Part shown: piece by piece, positions 18,361 through 27,516 of the stretch | Position numbering within the stretch: the first letter of the stretch is position 1 | Layout of the letters: each line of letters opens with the position of its first letter | Assembly (NCBI GenBank): GCA_964527215.1 | Contig: CAZGNZ010000013.1 | Coordinates: 32,585 to 96,584, forward strand | Origin: CAZGNZ01 sp964527215 | GTDB taxonomy: Bacteria; Fidelibacterota; Marinisomatia; SCGC-AAA003-L08; JACNLC01 | Length of the DNA: 64,000 bases | Direction of reading: 5' to 3' | Position numbers and translations under genes: made by a program | The notes under the pieces: model-generated | Database searches by the model: none | Seen by the model: the letters and a program-made list of their open reading frames with translations, nothing else | Told to the model about the DNA's origin: nothing

Positions 18361-21300
18361 TTATTGTTCCCCGGCGGGCGGCGGATAAAATACCGGCTGA
18401 ACAATCTCAATCCGGGCGCCTGGAACAACAGCATTCTTTGCCGGATCGTACATGGCTTCAGCGGTGATTGCGGGAAGAGTAAACTCACCAACAGTGACTG
18501 CACGAAGAGCATAGTAGAACACTTTGCCATATTCCCGGGTCCTTCGGTTATAGTGGTTTACCGGAAGGTCTGTGGCCAGGATCACCCGGTCGTCCCGGTA
18601 ATCCATCAGCTGCGGCTGATCCTTTTTCCGGATGGCGTCAATCCATGGAATCTGCTGTCGTGAGGACAGCCGGACATTTTCAACCTGAAATCCTGCCGGC
18701 AGCATATCAACCATGATGACATCCTGCAGATTTTCACCGGTGGATTTCAAGTTGACCTTGACAACCACCAATTCGCCCTGCATAAACCGCAGATCATGAA
18801 TTATCTGCCCCTGTTCATTGTAAAATTCCCGGGTGAGAGAAATCCCCGATTCGATTGCCTGAGTCTGATCCTCCAGCGGAATGCCGGCTGCAATCCAGTA
18901 TGCATACGCCTCGCTGTTGTTATCCAGATTGATACTGATCAATTTTCCGGCCCAGTCGCGGCTCTGCAGATGAAGGTCGGTTCCGTCCAGCGCAACCGAT
19001 TCACCGTCAGGCAGCACAATGGTGCCAACGGGTTTTTCACCGACAGGATGGTGATGCAGGTATTTTCCCATTGCCATCAGAGCAAAGGCATTGGCCTGTG
19101 TGTTGTACCAGCGTCCGGTTTTTTCCATAGACTGGTTCAGCTTTTCAAGCAGGGTTTTGATCTGAGGGTGATCAGGGTCCAGGTCGGTGAGTACATCCAG
19201 CATGATGGAATAGGCTCGAACAGGCGTATGCATATGTGCCGGCGGATCGGGACGGGGAATCTCTGCAAAATTTGGAATCAGGCCCCGGGCAGTGACCATA
19301 TCACCGATTCCGGCGTAACAGCCGGCCAGCTGGTAGCGTGAAAACAGGGGGAGGGCATCCAGTTCAAAGTTTTTCAGATAATTGATGGTATTCCGGTCTG
19401 CCCGTCCGGCAAGAGTGATGATGTAATTGGCGTATATCCGGTTCTGCAGATATTTCCTGGAATAAGATCCGCCTCCGAACCGGGCAATTGACTCACACCA
19501 TTCCAGGGATGTTTCAAGGATGTGTTCTGAAACTTCATAGCCGGCGTTACGTGCCTCCACCAGGAAGTGTGCAACATACAAGCTTGCCCAGGGGTAAAAA
19601 TGAACGGAATTCCGCCAATAGGAAAAACTGCCGTCGGTTCTCTGATACCGTTCCAGTTTCCGAATGCCTTCATTGATGAAATAATCTGCGCTGCCGGATG
19701 AAAACAGTTCCGGTTCCAGCGCCAGTGCCAAATCCTCAAAATACAGCAGAGGAAAAAGCCGGGATACGGTCTGCTCGGCACAGCCATGCGGATACTTCAG
19801 CAGATACTGCAGACTTTTGGACAATTTCAAATCCGGCAGACCACTGACATGCAGATGAAATTCCGTGGTGCCGGGGTACCATTGATCATCAAACCGGATT
19901 TCAAGATTCTGATTACCGGTGGCAACACCGGACCATGACCGGGTAGCAACAGGCCAGGGCGGACGAAGCGGAATGGATTCCGAGCGCTGCACATTAAAAC
20001 CGTTGCCGCTTGCCGTCAGCCGGACATCCACAGGCTGCAGTCCGATGTCCGCAGTCACCGGAAATTCCAGCATTATCTGCTGATCAGCTTCGATGAAGGC
20101 AGTATAGGCAGACGCATCCTGCAGCTGAATTCCCGGTCCCGTTTCCAGCTGAATCGTAAATTCACCATCTGATCCGGTGGCATTGAATACCTCCGTCGGA
20201 ATCACGAACCGGTCGCCACCTGCTGCAAAACGCGGGAATGTCGGGGTGAGAACAATGGGGTCCCGAATCAGCACTGACCGTTCCGCATGACCGAAACGGT
20301 TTCCTGCAGCGGCAACAGCCATCAGACGCAGTTCACCGTCAAACTGCGGAATCCGGAAAGAGACCTGCCCTGATCCCATTACGTCTGATTCAATGAGTCC
20401 CGACCACAAAACCACCGGTTTGATCCTCTGTATGCCGGAAGTGGAAAGATATTTCTGTCCCTGAAGCTTTCGGGCCGCATCACCGCCCGCCTTGTCATCC
20501 GGATTTCCGGTATTGTACTCCGGAAGCAGCTCACTGTAAATATCCATGGTTTCAGTACCGATTCCCCGTTTGGCATAGAAAAAGCCGAAAGGATCCGGAG
20601 TTTCAAAATCAATCAGCTGAAGAATTCCCTCATCCACACCGGCAATTGTCAGCTGAACGACATTGTCCGCATTTGGTATATCATAAAAAACCGTTAATTC
20701 TTCCTGAGGACGGATTTTTTCCGGACAATTCAGGATGATCTCCAGCGGCTGCTGATTCGGGATCACTGTCAGGGGAGCCACTCCGTGGGCCCGGGCGTGT
20801 TCATGTTCCTGAAGATTCAGCGGTGACCGGATCACAGACGCGGAAATGTAGATGTTGGGTGCGTATTCTCCATGCACGGGCAGGGTCAGACGGGTGGTGT
20901 TTTCCGTCATCTCAACAGCACGGCTCTCCAGAATCCGGTCGGATTCCAGCGTCAGAAGAAGGCGGCCTGGAAACGGTGATTTTATCTGGATTTCTGCCGA
21001 TTCCCCGGCCTGGTAGGTCTCCTGGTCCAGCTCAATCTCCAAACGATCCGGGTTTTCCGCATTCCAGTTTTGGCTGCCGTATCCGGACATCCAGAATTGA
21101 TGCGTGGTACTCATGCCGGATACCGGATCCGAGACTTCCACAAGATACGAACCCCAGTCCTGAAGTGTCAGCTGGTAGGGAACGGGGCCCTCCCCTGAGA
21201 CAATCTGATCTGTAAAAACTTCCTGGTATTCCTTTTGACTTTCCCAGTGGTATCTGTCTGAATGATAGCGGGATGTCCAGTGATAATGTATGCGGTAGGC

Positions 21301-23832
21301 TTTGATATTCAGAGCCCGTCCCGGTGCAGGGGTGCCGTCCGGATTCACCGACACAATCTGAAACTGAACCGGTTTTCCGTGACGCGGCCGTGAATCCAGT
21401 GCTTTCAAACCCACATAATGATCGTACGCGCTGAGTCGAATACCCGCATAGCTGCTGACGGTTCTTCCGCCGGATTCAGTCACATTTGCCGACACAATCC
21501 CGCGCAGATCAGAAGCCGGCTGGATCTCTGCCGGAATTCTGTATTGAAACGGTACGCAGCCTTCATCATCCAGCTCTCCCTGATGTATGGAAAATTCCCG
21601 GGTTGTGTAACTGCGCCGGCTATCGGAAAATTTAAAATCCCTGAAGCGAGACGGCGTAAACGGGGTTTCCTCTACTTTCACATTGACGCGTACCTTTTTA
21701 CCGGCCGCCGGCGGACCGAAAAGCATCCGTCCTTTGACCGATCCGCGCAGAGTATCGGCCAGCGCCAGCGTATCCGCCGCCACATCCAGCATGACCTTGA
21801 TGCGGTCCGGCAGGAATTCCTCCACCGAAAGCTGAACGCTGTTCAGAACATCGCCCCCCAACTCCAGGTTGACAGTATATTTACCGGTCAGCGCTTCCAG
21901 GGGAAAGGGAATATCCAGCTCAAACATGCCTTCGCTGCTGAGCCACAGTTCATGTTCCGAATACAAGCCCTGATCCGGCGTTTTGATTTTCAGAATGACC
22001 GGAAGAGGATTCGGAGTCCGAAGCTGGCGGCCCTGACGGAGAATGCCGATCAGACGGGCAGTATCTCCCGGCCGGTAAATCCCCCGGTCTGTGTACATGA
22101 AGGCATCAAACCCATTTTCCAGATAGGGTCGACCGGAAATGTCAAAATTGGTTTCAGATATTTTGTGTCGGGATAGGTTCAGAAATGATAGATCACCCTC
22201 TTTTTCAGCAACAATCACAAAGGGTTTGAATTCCTCGCTGTCCGGGTGAATGCCGCTGAGCACAGCCCGGCCGTTCCGATCCGTTATGCCGGAAACCATC
22301 AGCTGGTTGGTGGTGCTGTAAAGTTCAATCCGGACACCGGATACCGGACGCGTGTCAGTCAGCGAATGGACCCACACCCACAGCTCATCTCTGGTTTTTT
22401 TGCACATGATGCCCAGATCAGTGAGTACCACCCACTGAGTGGACTGTCGCCAGCGCTGACTGGTGTTATTGACCGTGAAACTGTATATACCGCGTTCGTC
22501 CTCAATAAAATCATCAATATTGAAAAAAGTGGCGGTCTGTTCATTCTGGTTGGATTTAACCTCTAATTTTTCCTTGAACAGCCGGTGGCCGATTGTATGA
22601 ATTTGAGTGTTTCTCAGATCCGGACTGCGATTGACGCGGTGCAGCCATTGAACAAGATTGTTATGATACACCCGGTGCACTTTGAAATCTACCTGAGGAA
22701 CATTGACGGTAAGCAGTTTAAGCTGCCTGCCGCCGCTGCGCATCAGAAATGTTCCCTGCGATGCAAATGCGACAGACGGATTCAGGTCCTTGATGTGAAC
22801 GGTGCCGTCGAAAGGTATTTTCAGCACCGCTCCGTCCAGAGCCATCAGTCCCTCTTTGACTTTAACACTATAGTAGGCTTGGAATTTGATATCCCCCTTC
22901 AGCAGGAGGGAGGTGTTTGACTGTATAATCCGGAGATTTGGAATGTCCGGTTCCACGCTGATAAAATCTGCCGCGAGTCCGGCATCCACCGGTTTATTAA
23001 AGGTCAGGCGAATGGCGTTCCTGCCGCCCGGATTTTGGGAAAACAGACCCTGAACCACCAGATCTGCCGGTGTATGGATTACAATGCCCTCGCTGATGTT
23101 CGACGTCATTGGCAGTTCACCCTTGAAGGGAATCAGGTCTTTTGCAATGTGAATCTGCAGTACTTCGGATACCGGAGGCTGACTGAAACGGGACGTCAGC
23201 AGTTCAAACGACGAGGATGGACCGTACTGGTTCAGTTCATAACTGATATTTCCGTGGTCAGGGTGGTGAATTTTGAGATGTTCCAGAAGCACATTGGGAT
23301 CAACCGAGTAATTGAACATAAATTCAATCCGCAGCCATGTTTCTTCTATGTTGTCCGGATTCCGCAGCACCTCGTGAAGAAAGCCATGCTGCAGTTTCAG
23401 CCGGGGTGTCTGAAACCGGATTTCATCAGCTCCGCGCCACTTTCCATTGTATTCGGAGGCAAACTCATCGAGAAACTGCACGGTGTAACGGGTGGCGGGA
23501 ATAAGCTTTTTTTCCGGAAAGAACTGGAGCTTGTTTGCTGATATCCAGCGAAACTGACCCTGAACTTCCGGAGTGATTCGAATCTGGGGGATATCGATAA
23601 GAAAACCCATTTCGACCTTTTCAGCCACAGGATACTTGAAAACAAATGGGTCAAGAGCCCCGACACTCTGTTCGGTTTGATAGTGATCGAGTTTAATGGT
23701 TTTTGCACGGGGCCACAACCACCAGGCCATCAATCCGCCGGTAAGATTGAGGATGAACAGCAGACAGGCAAGTATTCTCCAAAACTGGATACGGCTGATG
23801 AAAAGCGGTTTTCCCGAAGTGCTGACAGTCAT
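18361..23832 (-). CDS. bacterial alpha-2-macroglobulin, thioester type
   Basis: An 1823-residue periplasmic protease trap. Residues ~18-40 form a single hydrophobic anchor followed by WLWPRAK; there is no lipobox Cys, so it appears membrane-anchored rather than lipidated as in E. coli YfhM. Then come many beta-sandwich MG domains, a Tyr/Arg-rich bait-like stretch, and the thioester motif CAEQ at about Cys1351 in YPHGCAEQTVSRLFPL, followed by the alpha/alpha toroid (helical repeats, ~1380-1600) and a receptor-like C-terminal domain. Protease cleavage of the bait should expose the thioester to capture the attacker. AGGAG lies six bases before the ATG. Transcribed with pbpC downstream. Confidence 0.92.
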   Translation of the reverse strand: MTVSTSGKPLFISRIQFWRILACLLFILNLTGGLMAWWLWPRAKTIKLDHYQTEQSVGALDPFVFKYPVAEKVEMGFLIDIPQIRITPEVQGQFRWISANKLQFFPEKKLIPATRYTVQFLDEFASEYNGKWRGADEIRFQTPRLKLQHGFLHEVLRNPDNIEETWLRIEFMFNYSVDPNVLLEHLKIHHPDHGNISYELNQYGPSSSFELLTSRFSQPPVSEVLQIHIAKDLIPFKGELPMTSNISEGIVIHTPADLVVQGLFSQNPGGRNAIRLTFNKPVDAGLAADFISVEPDIPNLRIIQSNTSLLLKGDIKFQAYYSVKVKEGLMALDGAVLKIPFDGTVHIKDLNPSVAFASQGTFLMRSGGRQLKLLTVNVPQVDFKVHRVYHNNLVQWLHRVNRSPDLRNTQIHTIGHRLFKEKLEVKSNQNEQTATFFNIDDFIEDERGIYSFTVNNTSQRWRQSTQWVVLTDLGIMCKKTRDELWVWVHSLTDTRPVSGVRIELYSTTNQLMVSGITDRNGRAVLSGIHPDSEEFKPFVIVAEKEGDLSFLNLSRHKISETNFDISGRPYLENGFDAFMYTDRGIYRPGDTARLIGILRQGRQLRTPNPLPVILKIKTPDQGLYSEHELWLSSEGMFELDIPFPLEALTGKYTVNLELGGDVLNSVQLSVEEFLPDRIKVMLDVAADTLALADTLRGSVKGRMLFGPPAAGKKVRVNVKVEETPFTPSRFRDFKFSDSRRSYTTREFSIHQGELDDEGCVPFQYRIPAEIQPASDLRGIVSANVTESGGRTVSSYAGIRLSAYDHYVGLKALDSRPRHGKPVQFQIVSVNPDGTPAPGRALNIKAYRIHYHWTSRYHSDRYHWESQKEYQEVFTDQIVSGEGPVPYQLTLQDWGSYLVEVSDPVSGMSTTHQFWMSGYGSQNWNAENPDRLEIELDQETYQAGESAEIQIKSPFPGRLLLTLESDRILESRAVEMTENTTRLTLPVHGEYAPNIYISASVIRSPLNLQEHEHARAHGVAPLTVIPNQQPLEIILNCPEKIRPQEELTVFYDIPNADNVVQLTIAGVDEGILQLIDFETPDPFGFFYAKRGIGTETMDIYSELLPEYNTGNPDDKAGGDAARKLQGQKYLSTSGIQRIKPVVLWSGLIESDVMGSGQVSFRIPQFDGELRLMAVAAAGNRFGHAERSVLIRDPIVLTPTFPRFAAGGDRFVIPTEVFNATGSDGEFTIQLETGPGIQLQDASAYTAFIEADQQIMLEFPVTADIGLQPVDVRLTASGNGFNVQRSESIPLRPPWPVATRSWSGVATGNQNLEIRFDDQWYPGTTEFHLHVSGLPDLKLSKSLQYLLKYPHGCAEQTVSRLFPLLYFEDLALALEPELFSSGSADYFINEGIRKLERYQRTDGSFSYWRNSVHFYPWASLYVAHFLVEARNAGYEVSEHILETSLEWCESIARFGGGSYSRKYLQNRIYANYIITLAGRADRNTINYLKNFELDALPLFSRYQLAGCYAGIGDMVTARGLIPNFAEIPRPDPPAHMHTPVRAYSIMLDVLTDLDPDHPQIKTLLEKLNQSMEKTGRWYNTQANAFALMAMGKYLHHHPVGEKPVGTIVLPDGESVALDGTDLHLQSRDWAGKLISINLDNNSEAYAYWIAAGIPLEDQTQAIESGISLTREFYNEQGQIIHDLRFMQGELVVVKVNLKSTGENLQDVIMVDMLPAGFQVENVRLSSRQQIPWIDAIRKKDQPQLMDYRDDRVILATDLPVNHYNRRTREYGKVFYYALRAVTVGEFTLPAITAEAMYDPAKNAVVPGARIEIVQPVFYPPPAGEQ

Positions 23833-24277
23833 GTTGTCTCCTGAATTGTTGTTAACAGATGGACGGATGCAAATATGAAAATCTTTCGTCCAAACCAGAA
23901 AAATTCAATTATTTATTTTTGCAGTCGGCGTAATGATCAAGGGACAGGATCGGACCGTTTTAAATGACTGCGTATGAGTTGGTCATAATGAACATGCACC
24001 AGGTTTATATCCGCCGGCAGGTTTGTCCGCACTGTCTGATTGTGAGTTTTTGTAAAAACCGCAAAGCATCCCGTACATTGATACAGCATCCAGAAAATAC
24101 CCTGACCCACGATGGATGATATTTCCCGCTGCAAACGGTGTGGAATTCACCCTGTAAAATTTATCCGCCGGCAGACGGATTAAACCCGTAAGATTCCGCG
24201 CGGATGCACATTGATAAATTTGCCGGTATTGGCTTTTGGAATACTTAAACTTACACTGCCGGATGAAGGAGGTATTT
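23833..24277. other. divergent intergenic region
   Basis: 445 bases between the divergent starts of the alpha-2-macroglobulin and GH26 genes. It must hold both promoters. I see two short CCGCCGGCAG segments (near 24010 and 24166), the second within an imperfect inverted repeat ATCCG...CGGAT, but no gene or riboswitch. Confidence 0.5.
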
Positions 24278-27178
24278 ATGAATATCAAATTTCAAAAAAT
24301 GATTTGTCTGACTCTTGCTGCCATTGCGTGCGGATTTGGTCAACTCACCAGTTATGAAGATTATTTTGAAGACGGTATTCCTACCGGATGGGCTATTGAG
24401 GAAGGTCAGCTGACCTATACACTGACTGAAGCAGACGGTGTGCTGAATATCGATTATGAATGGATTACTGGATCATGGGTCTGGGACAACTTCAACTTTA
24501 CCCCGCCTGAAAATATGGATCTGTCTGGGATGCCCCGCATCAAAGTATCCGTTAAATCCGATGTTTATACGGAGATGGTTCTGAAAGCGGTCTATGCCAA
24601 TGACACTGAAGATTGGCTGCCGGTAAATCTTCCCGGCACAAACCAGTGGTATGAATACAGTTTTGATTTACTTTATGCAGGTGGTACAGAACTGGAGAAA
24701 ATCTATTTCTACCTCGACGGAGGTCTGGAAACGCCGTATTCCGCACAGGTTCAGTTTGATAATTTCAGGGTGGGTGATGCCGCCGGGACACCGTTTGAAG
24801 AGCCGTTGATCCTGGCAGTATCCCATGCCTGGTCTCTGTATTACGGAACCGATGAGGGAACGGAAGAAGGTGAGTACGCACCGGGTTCAAAAGCAGAACT
24901 TCTGGAAGCGGTCAGTGAGGCTGAAACATTGCTGAACGACGGTCTGACTGACGATGAAGAATTGGTCGAAGCGGTCTGGAATCTTTATGATTCCTGTACA
25001 GAGTATGAGACAAAGGTGAATGTCATCAATATCGAACCGGTGGATTCCCTGGCAACCCGGAATACGAAATATCTTTACAGCAATCTGGAATTGATATCTG
25101 CCGGGCATATCATGTTTGGAATGCAGGATCCCACCGGTTACGGAGTCGGCTGGGAGGAGGACGATGACCGCAGTGATGTGTTTGATGTATGCGGTGATTA
25201 TCCGGCAGTAAGCTCCTGGGCCACACGCCATATCACACTTGATGAGGACATTGCCCGGGACCGCTACCGAATGCTGAGTTCATACAGCCGGGGAGGGATC
25301 AACACAATGGCATGGCACCAGATCGACCCCGAAGGCAATGGATTCTATGCAGAAGATGTGGGATACCAGAATGTGGTGGTGACCATCCTTCCGGGAGGTC
25401 AGCACCATGAATTATACCAGGAAAAACTGAGAAGGCTGGCGGCATACCTGAAAAGCCTGCGCGGATCAGACGGGCACACTGTTCCCGTGATTTTCCGGCC
25501 CTACCATGAACATGACGGCAGCTGGTTCTGGTGGGGAGCCGGGCAGTGTACCCCGGAACAGTACATCGAACTATGGCAGTTTACGGTTCATTATCTGCGG
25601 GACACGCTGAATGTCCACAGCCTGCTGTATGCCATTTCCCCCAACAATTTTCAGTCTGAAAACAGCTATTTTGATATTTATCCCGGTGATGATTATGTGG
25701 ATATTCTGGGGATGGACCATTACTTCAGCAGCACAATCGATGATGCTGACCGAACAGAGTTTCAGGAAAAACTGCAGGTGATCTCCCTGGCTGCGCAGAA
25801 CAGAAACAAAGTTGCATCTCTGACGGAAGTAGGACAGGAAACGGTACCAACAACGGACTTCTGGACCCGCATCCTGCTTGACCCCCTGAAGCTGGATCCG
25901 CTTTCCAGAGATGTGGCATATGCGGCAGTTTGGCGGAATGCCAGTGAAACCCATCACTATGCACCGTATCCCGGTCATCCATCCGTTCCGGATTTTCTGA
26001 ATTTCCATGCTGATCCGTTCACCCTGTTCGAGTCCGATCTGGATGCCTATTCCCTTGATCCGGCCTGGCATTCACCGCCGGAACTGCTCGATTTTCCCGA
26101 AAGCGAACTGACGGTTTACGATACGGTATTTGAGTTTTCCGTGTATACAAACAAACGGGCATCCCTTCGTTTCAGCAGCGAGAACGTCCCTTATGCAGAT
26201 ATGGAGTTTGAATTTCAGGAGGGTCAGGGCGGCCTGTATCATACTGCGGAGATATTCGGTCAGCACGGCGTTCTGAATACCGTGTACGTCGCGGCATCGG
26301 ATAACACCGGGAATATTTCCGATTCGGAAGCGCTTCAGGTCTGGATGGATATCAGCCAGGTGCAGGCGGATTGGAATGACCCCGGTTTTTCCGCCGATGA
26401 CTGGCAGACGGGACAGACGCCCCTGGGGTACGGCAATGGCGATGATATTACGGAAACCGCTGAAGTCAATACGGTTTATTTACGTCATGCATTTGCAGTT
26501 GAGGATTTGGGAGCCGTGCCGTATTTATCCGTTTTTGTCCATCTTCATGACGGTGCGGTGCTGTACCTGAACGGTGTGGAAGTGGCCCGGGTGAATATGA
26601 ACAGTTTAGGGGAAATTGAATATGACTCGCATGCTGAAAATGATGATGAAACCCATATGCGCATCAATCTGCCGAATGAATCGGTGGAACTGCTGAATCC
26701 CGGGATTAACGTATTTTCGGTTGAACTGCATGCCGCAGAGACAGAGGACCCTGATATCAGCTTTGATATGGAGCTGTTTTACGGGATTTTTCTGTATCTG
26801 ATTGAAATGGGTTCCGAGTGGCAGTTTTCTGATACGGGACAGGAACCGGAAGACCAGATTGTGGATCTTGCAGCGGATGATCACATTCCAAAAGCACCTT
26901 CGAAATTTGCGCTGGGATCAGCATACCCAAATCCGTTTAATTCTGCCGTCATCATTCCCTATCAGGTGGCCGAACCCGAGCGCGTGAGAATCACTGTCCA
27001 CAATCTTCTGGGCCAGCCGGTGTGCGGTCTGGCCGATGAAATCCGGTTTCCCGGCAGCTACCAGATTGTATGGACCGGACTGAACAGTGAAGGAATACCT
27101 GTACCGTCGGGAATTTACCTGGTTCAGATGTATGCCGGCGGAATGGTTCTCTCCCAAAAAGCGGTTTTGTTGAAATAG
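24278..27178 (+). CDS. secreted GH26 beta-mannanase-type glycoside hydrolase, multidomain
   Basis: 966 residues. The start ATG at 24278 has GGAGG seven bases upstream and gives a clean signal peptide (to about residue 22). Then come a jelly-roll carbohydrate-binding-like domain (~25-165), a short helical FIVAR-like segment (~185-250), a GH26 catalytic barrel (~275-590) with acid/base Glu411 in RPYHEHDGSWFWWG and nucleophile Glu517 in LTEVGQE, an Ig-like piece, a galactose-binding-like domain (~690-840), and a C-terminal sorting or FlgD-like domain (SAYPNPFNS...). GH26 enzymes retain configuration and usually cut beta-1,4-mannan. The protein is probably exported and attached or released at the outer surface. 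A sugar symporter gene follows. Confidence 0.92.
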   Translation: MNIKFQKMICLTLAAIACGFGQLTSYEDYFEDGIPTGWAIEEGQLTYTLTEADGVLNIDYEWITGSWVWDNFNFTPPENMDLSGMPRIKVSVKSDVYTEMVLKAVYANDTEDWLPVNLPGTNQWYEYSFDLLYAGGTELEKIYFYLDGGLETPYSAQVQFDNFRVGDAAGTPFEEPLILAVSHAWSLYYGTDEGTEEGEYAPGSKAELLEAVSEAETLLNDGLTDDEELVEAVWNLYDSCTEYETKVNVINIEPVDSLATRNTKYLYSNLELISAGHIMFGMQDPTGYGVGWEEDDDRSDVFDVCGDYPAVSSWATRHITLDEDIARDRYRMLSSYSRGGINTMAWHQIDPEGNGFYAEDVGYQNVVVTILPGGQHHELYQEKLRRLAAYLKSLRGSDGHTVPVIFRPYHEHDGSWFWWGAGQCTPEQYIELWQFTVHYLRDTLNVHSLLYAISPNNFQSENSYFDIYPGDDYVDILGMDHYFSSTIDDADRTEFQEKLQVISLAAQNRNKVASLTEVGQETVPTTDFWTRILLDPLKLDPLSRDVAYAAVWRNASETHHYAPYPGHPSVPDFLNFHADPFTLFESDLDAYSLDPAWHSPPELLDFPESELTVYDTVFEFSVYTNKRASLRFSSENVPYADMEFEFQEGQGGLYHTAEIFGQHGVLNTVYVAASDNTGNISDSEALQVWMDISQVQADWNDPGFSADDWQTGQTPLGYGNGDDITETAEVNTVYLRHAFAVEDLGAVPYLSVFVHLHDGAVLYLNGVEVARVNMNSLGEIEYDSHAENDDETHMRINLPNESVELLNPGINVFSVELHAAETEDPDISFDMELFYGIFLYLIEMGSEWQFSDTGQEPEDQIVDLAADDHIPKAPSKFALGSAYPNPFNSAVIIPYQVAEPERVRITVHNLLGQPVCGLADEIRFPGSYQIVWTGLNSEGIPVPSGIYLVQMYAGGMVLSQKAVLLK

Positions 27179-27516
27179 CCCCACTGAAAAGTTTCCTTCA
27201 TTTCTCAAAGCAGACAGTTTGAGATCAGGATTCAGAGTGATTGGGCTGTGGTGTTTTCAAGGCTGCAGAATTACCAAGTCGTCACTTGGAGCGGTTATCA
27301 AATTAATAATTTTTTATCAGGATGTTAACCGAATATGGCTTTTGTCTTCGATATACGATCAATTATCCGTCTTTATTCAAAAGGCATAAAATATGCATAA
27401 CAAGACTGTCTGGATCATTTCACCGTTTTCCCGGAGAAACCGGAATGTCCTTCAACGGACAGGCATTCCGCTGAAAATCCGTCCCATTGTTACAAACTAG
27501 ATGAAGGAGTTGATTA
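27179..27516. other. intergenic region with a hairpin in the probable leader
   Basis: 338 bases without a gene between the GH26 and symporter genes. An inverted repeat CGGAATG...CATTCCG (27441-27470) with an inner TCC/GGA pairing lies 47 bases before the symporter ATG, in its probable leader. It has no T run on the coding strand, so it is not a simple terminator. Function unknown. Confidence 0.4.
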
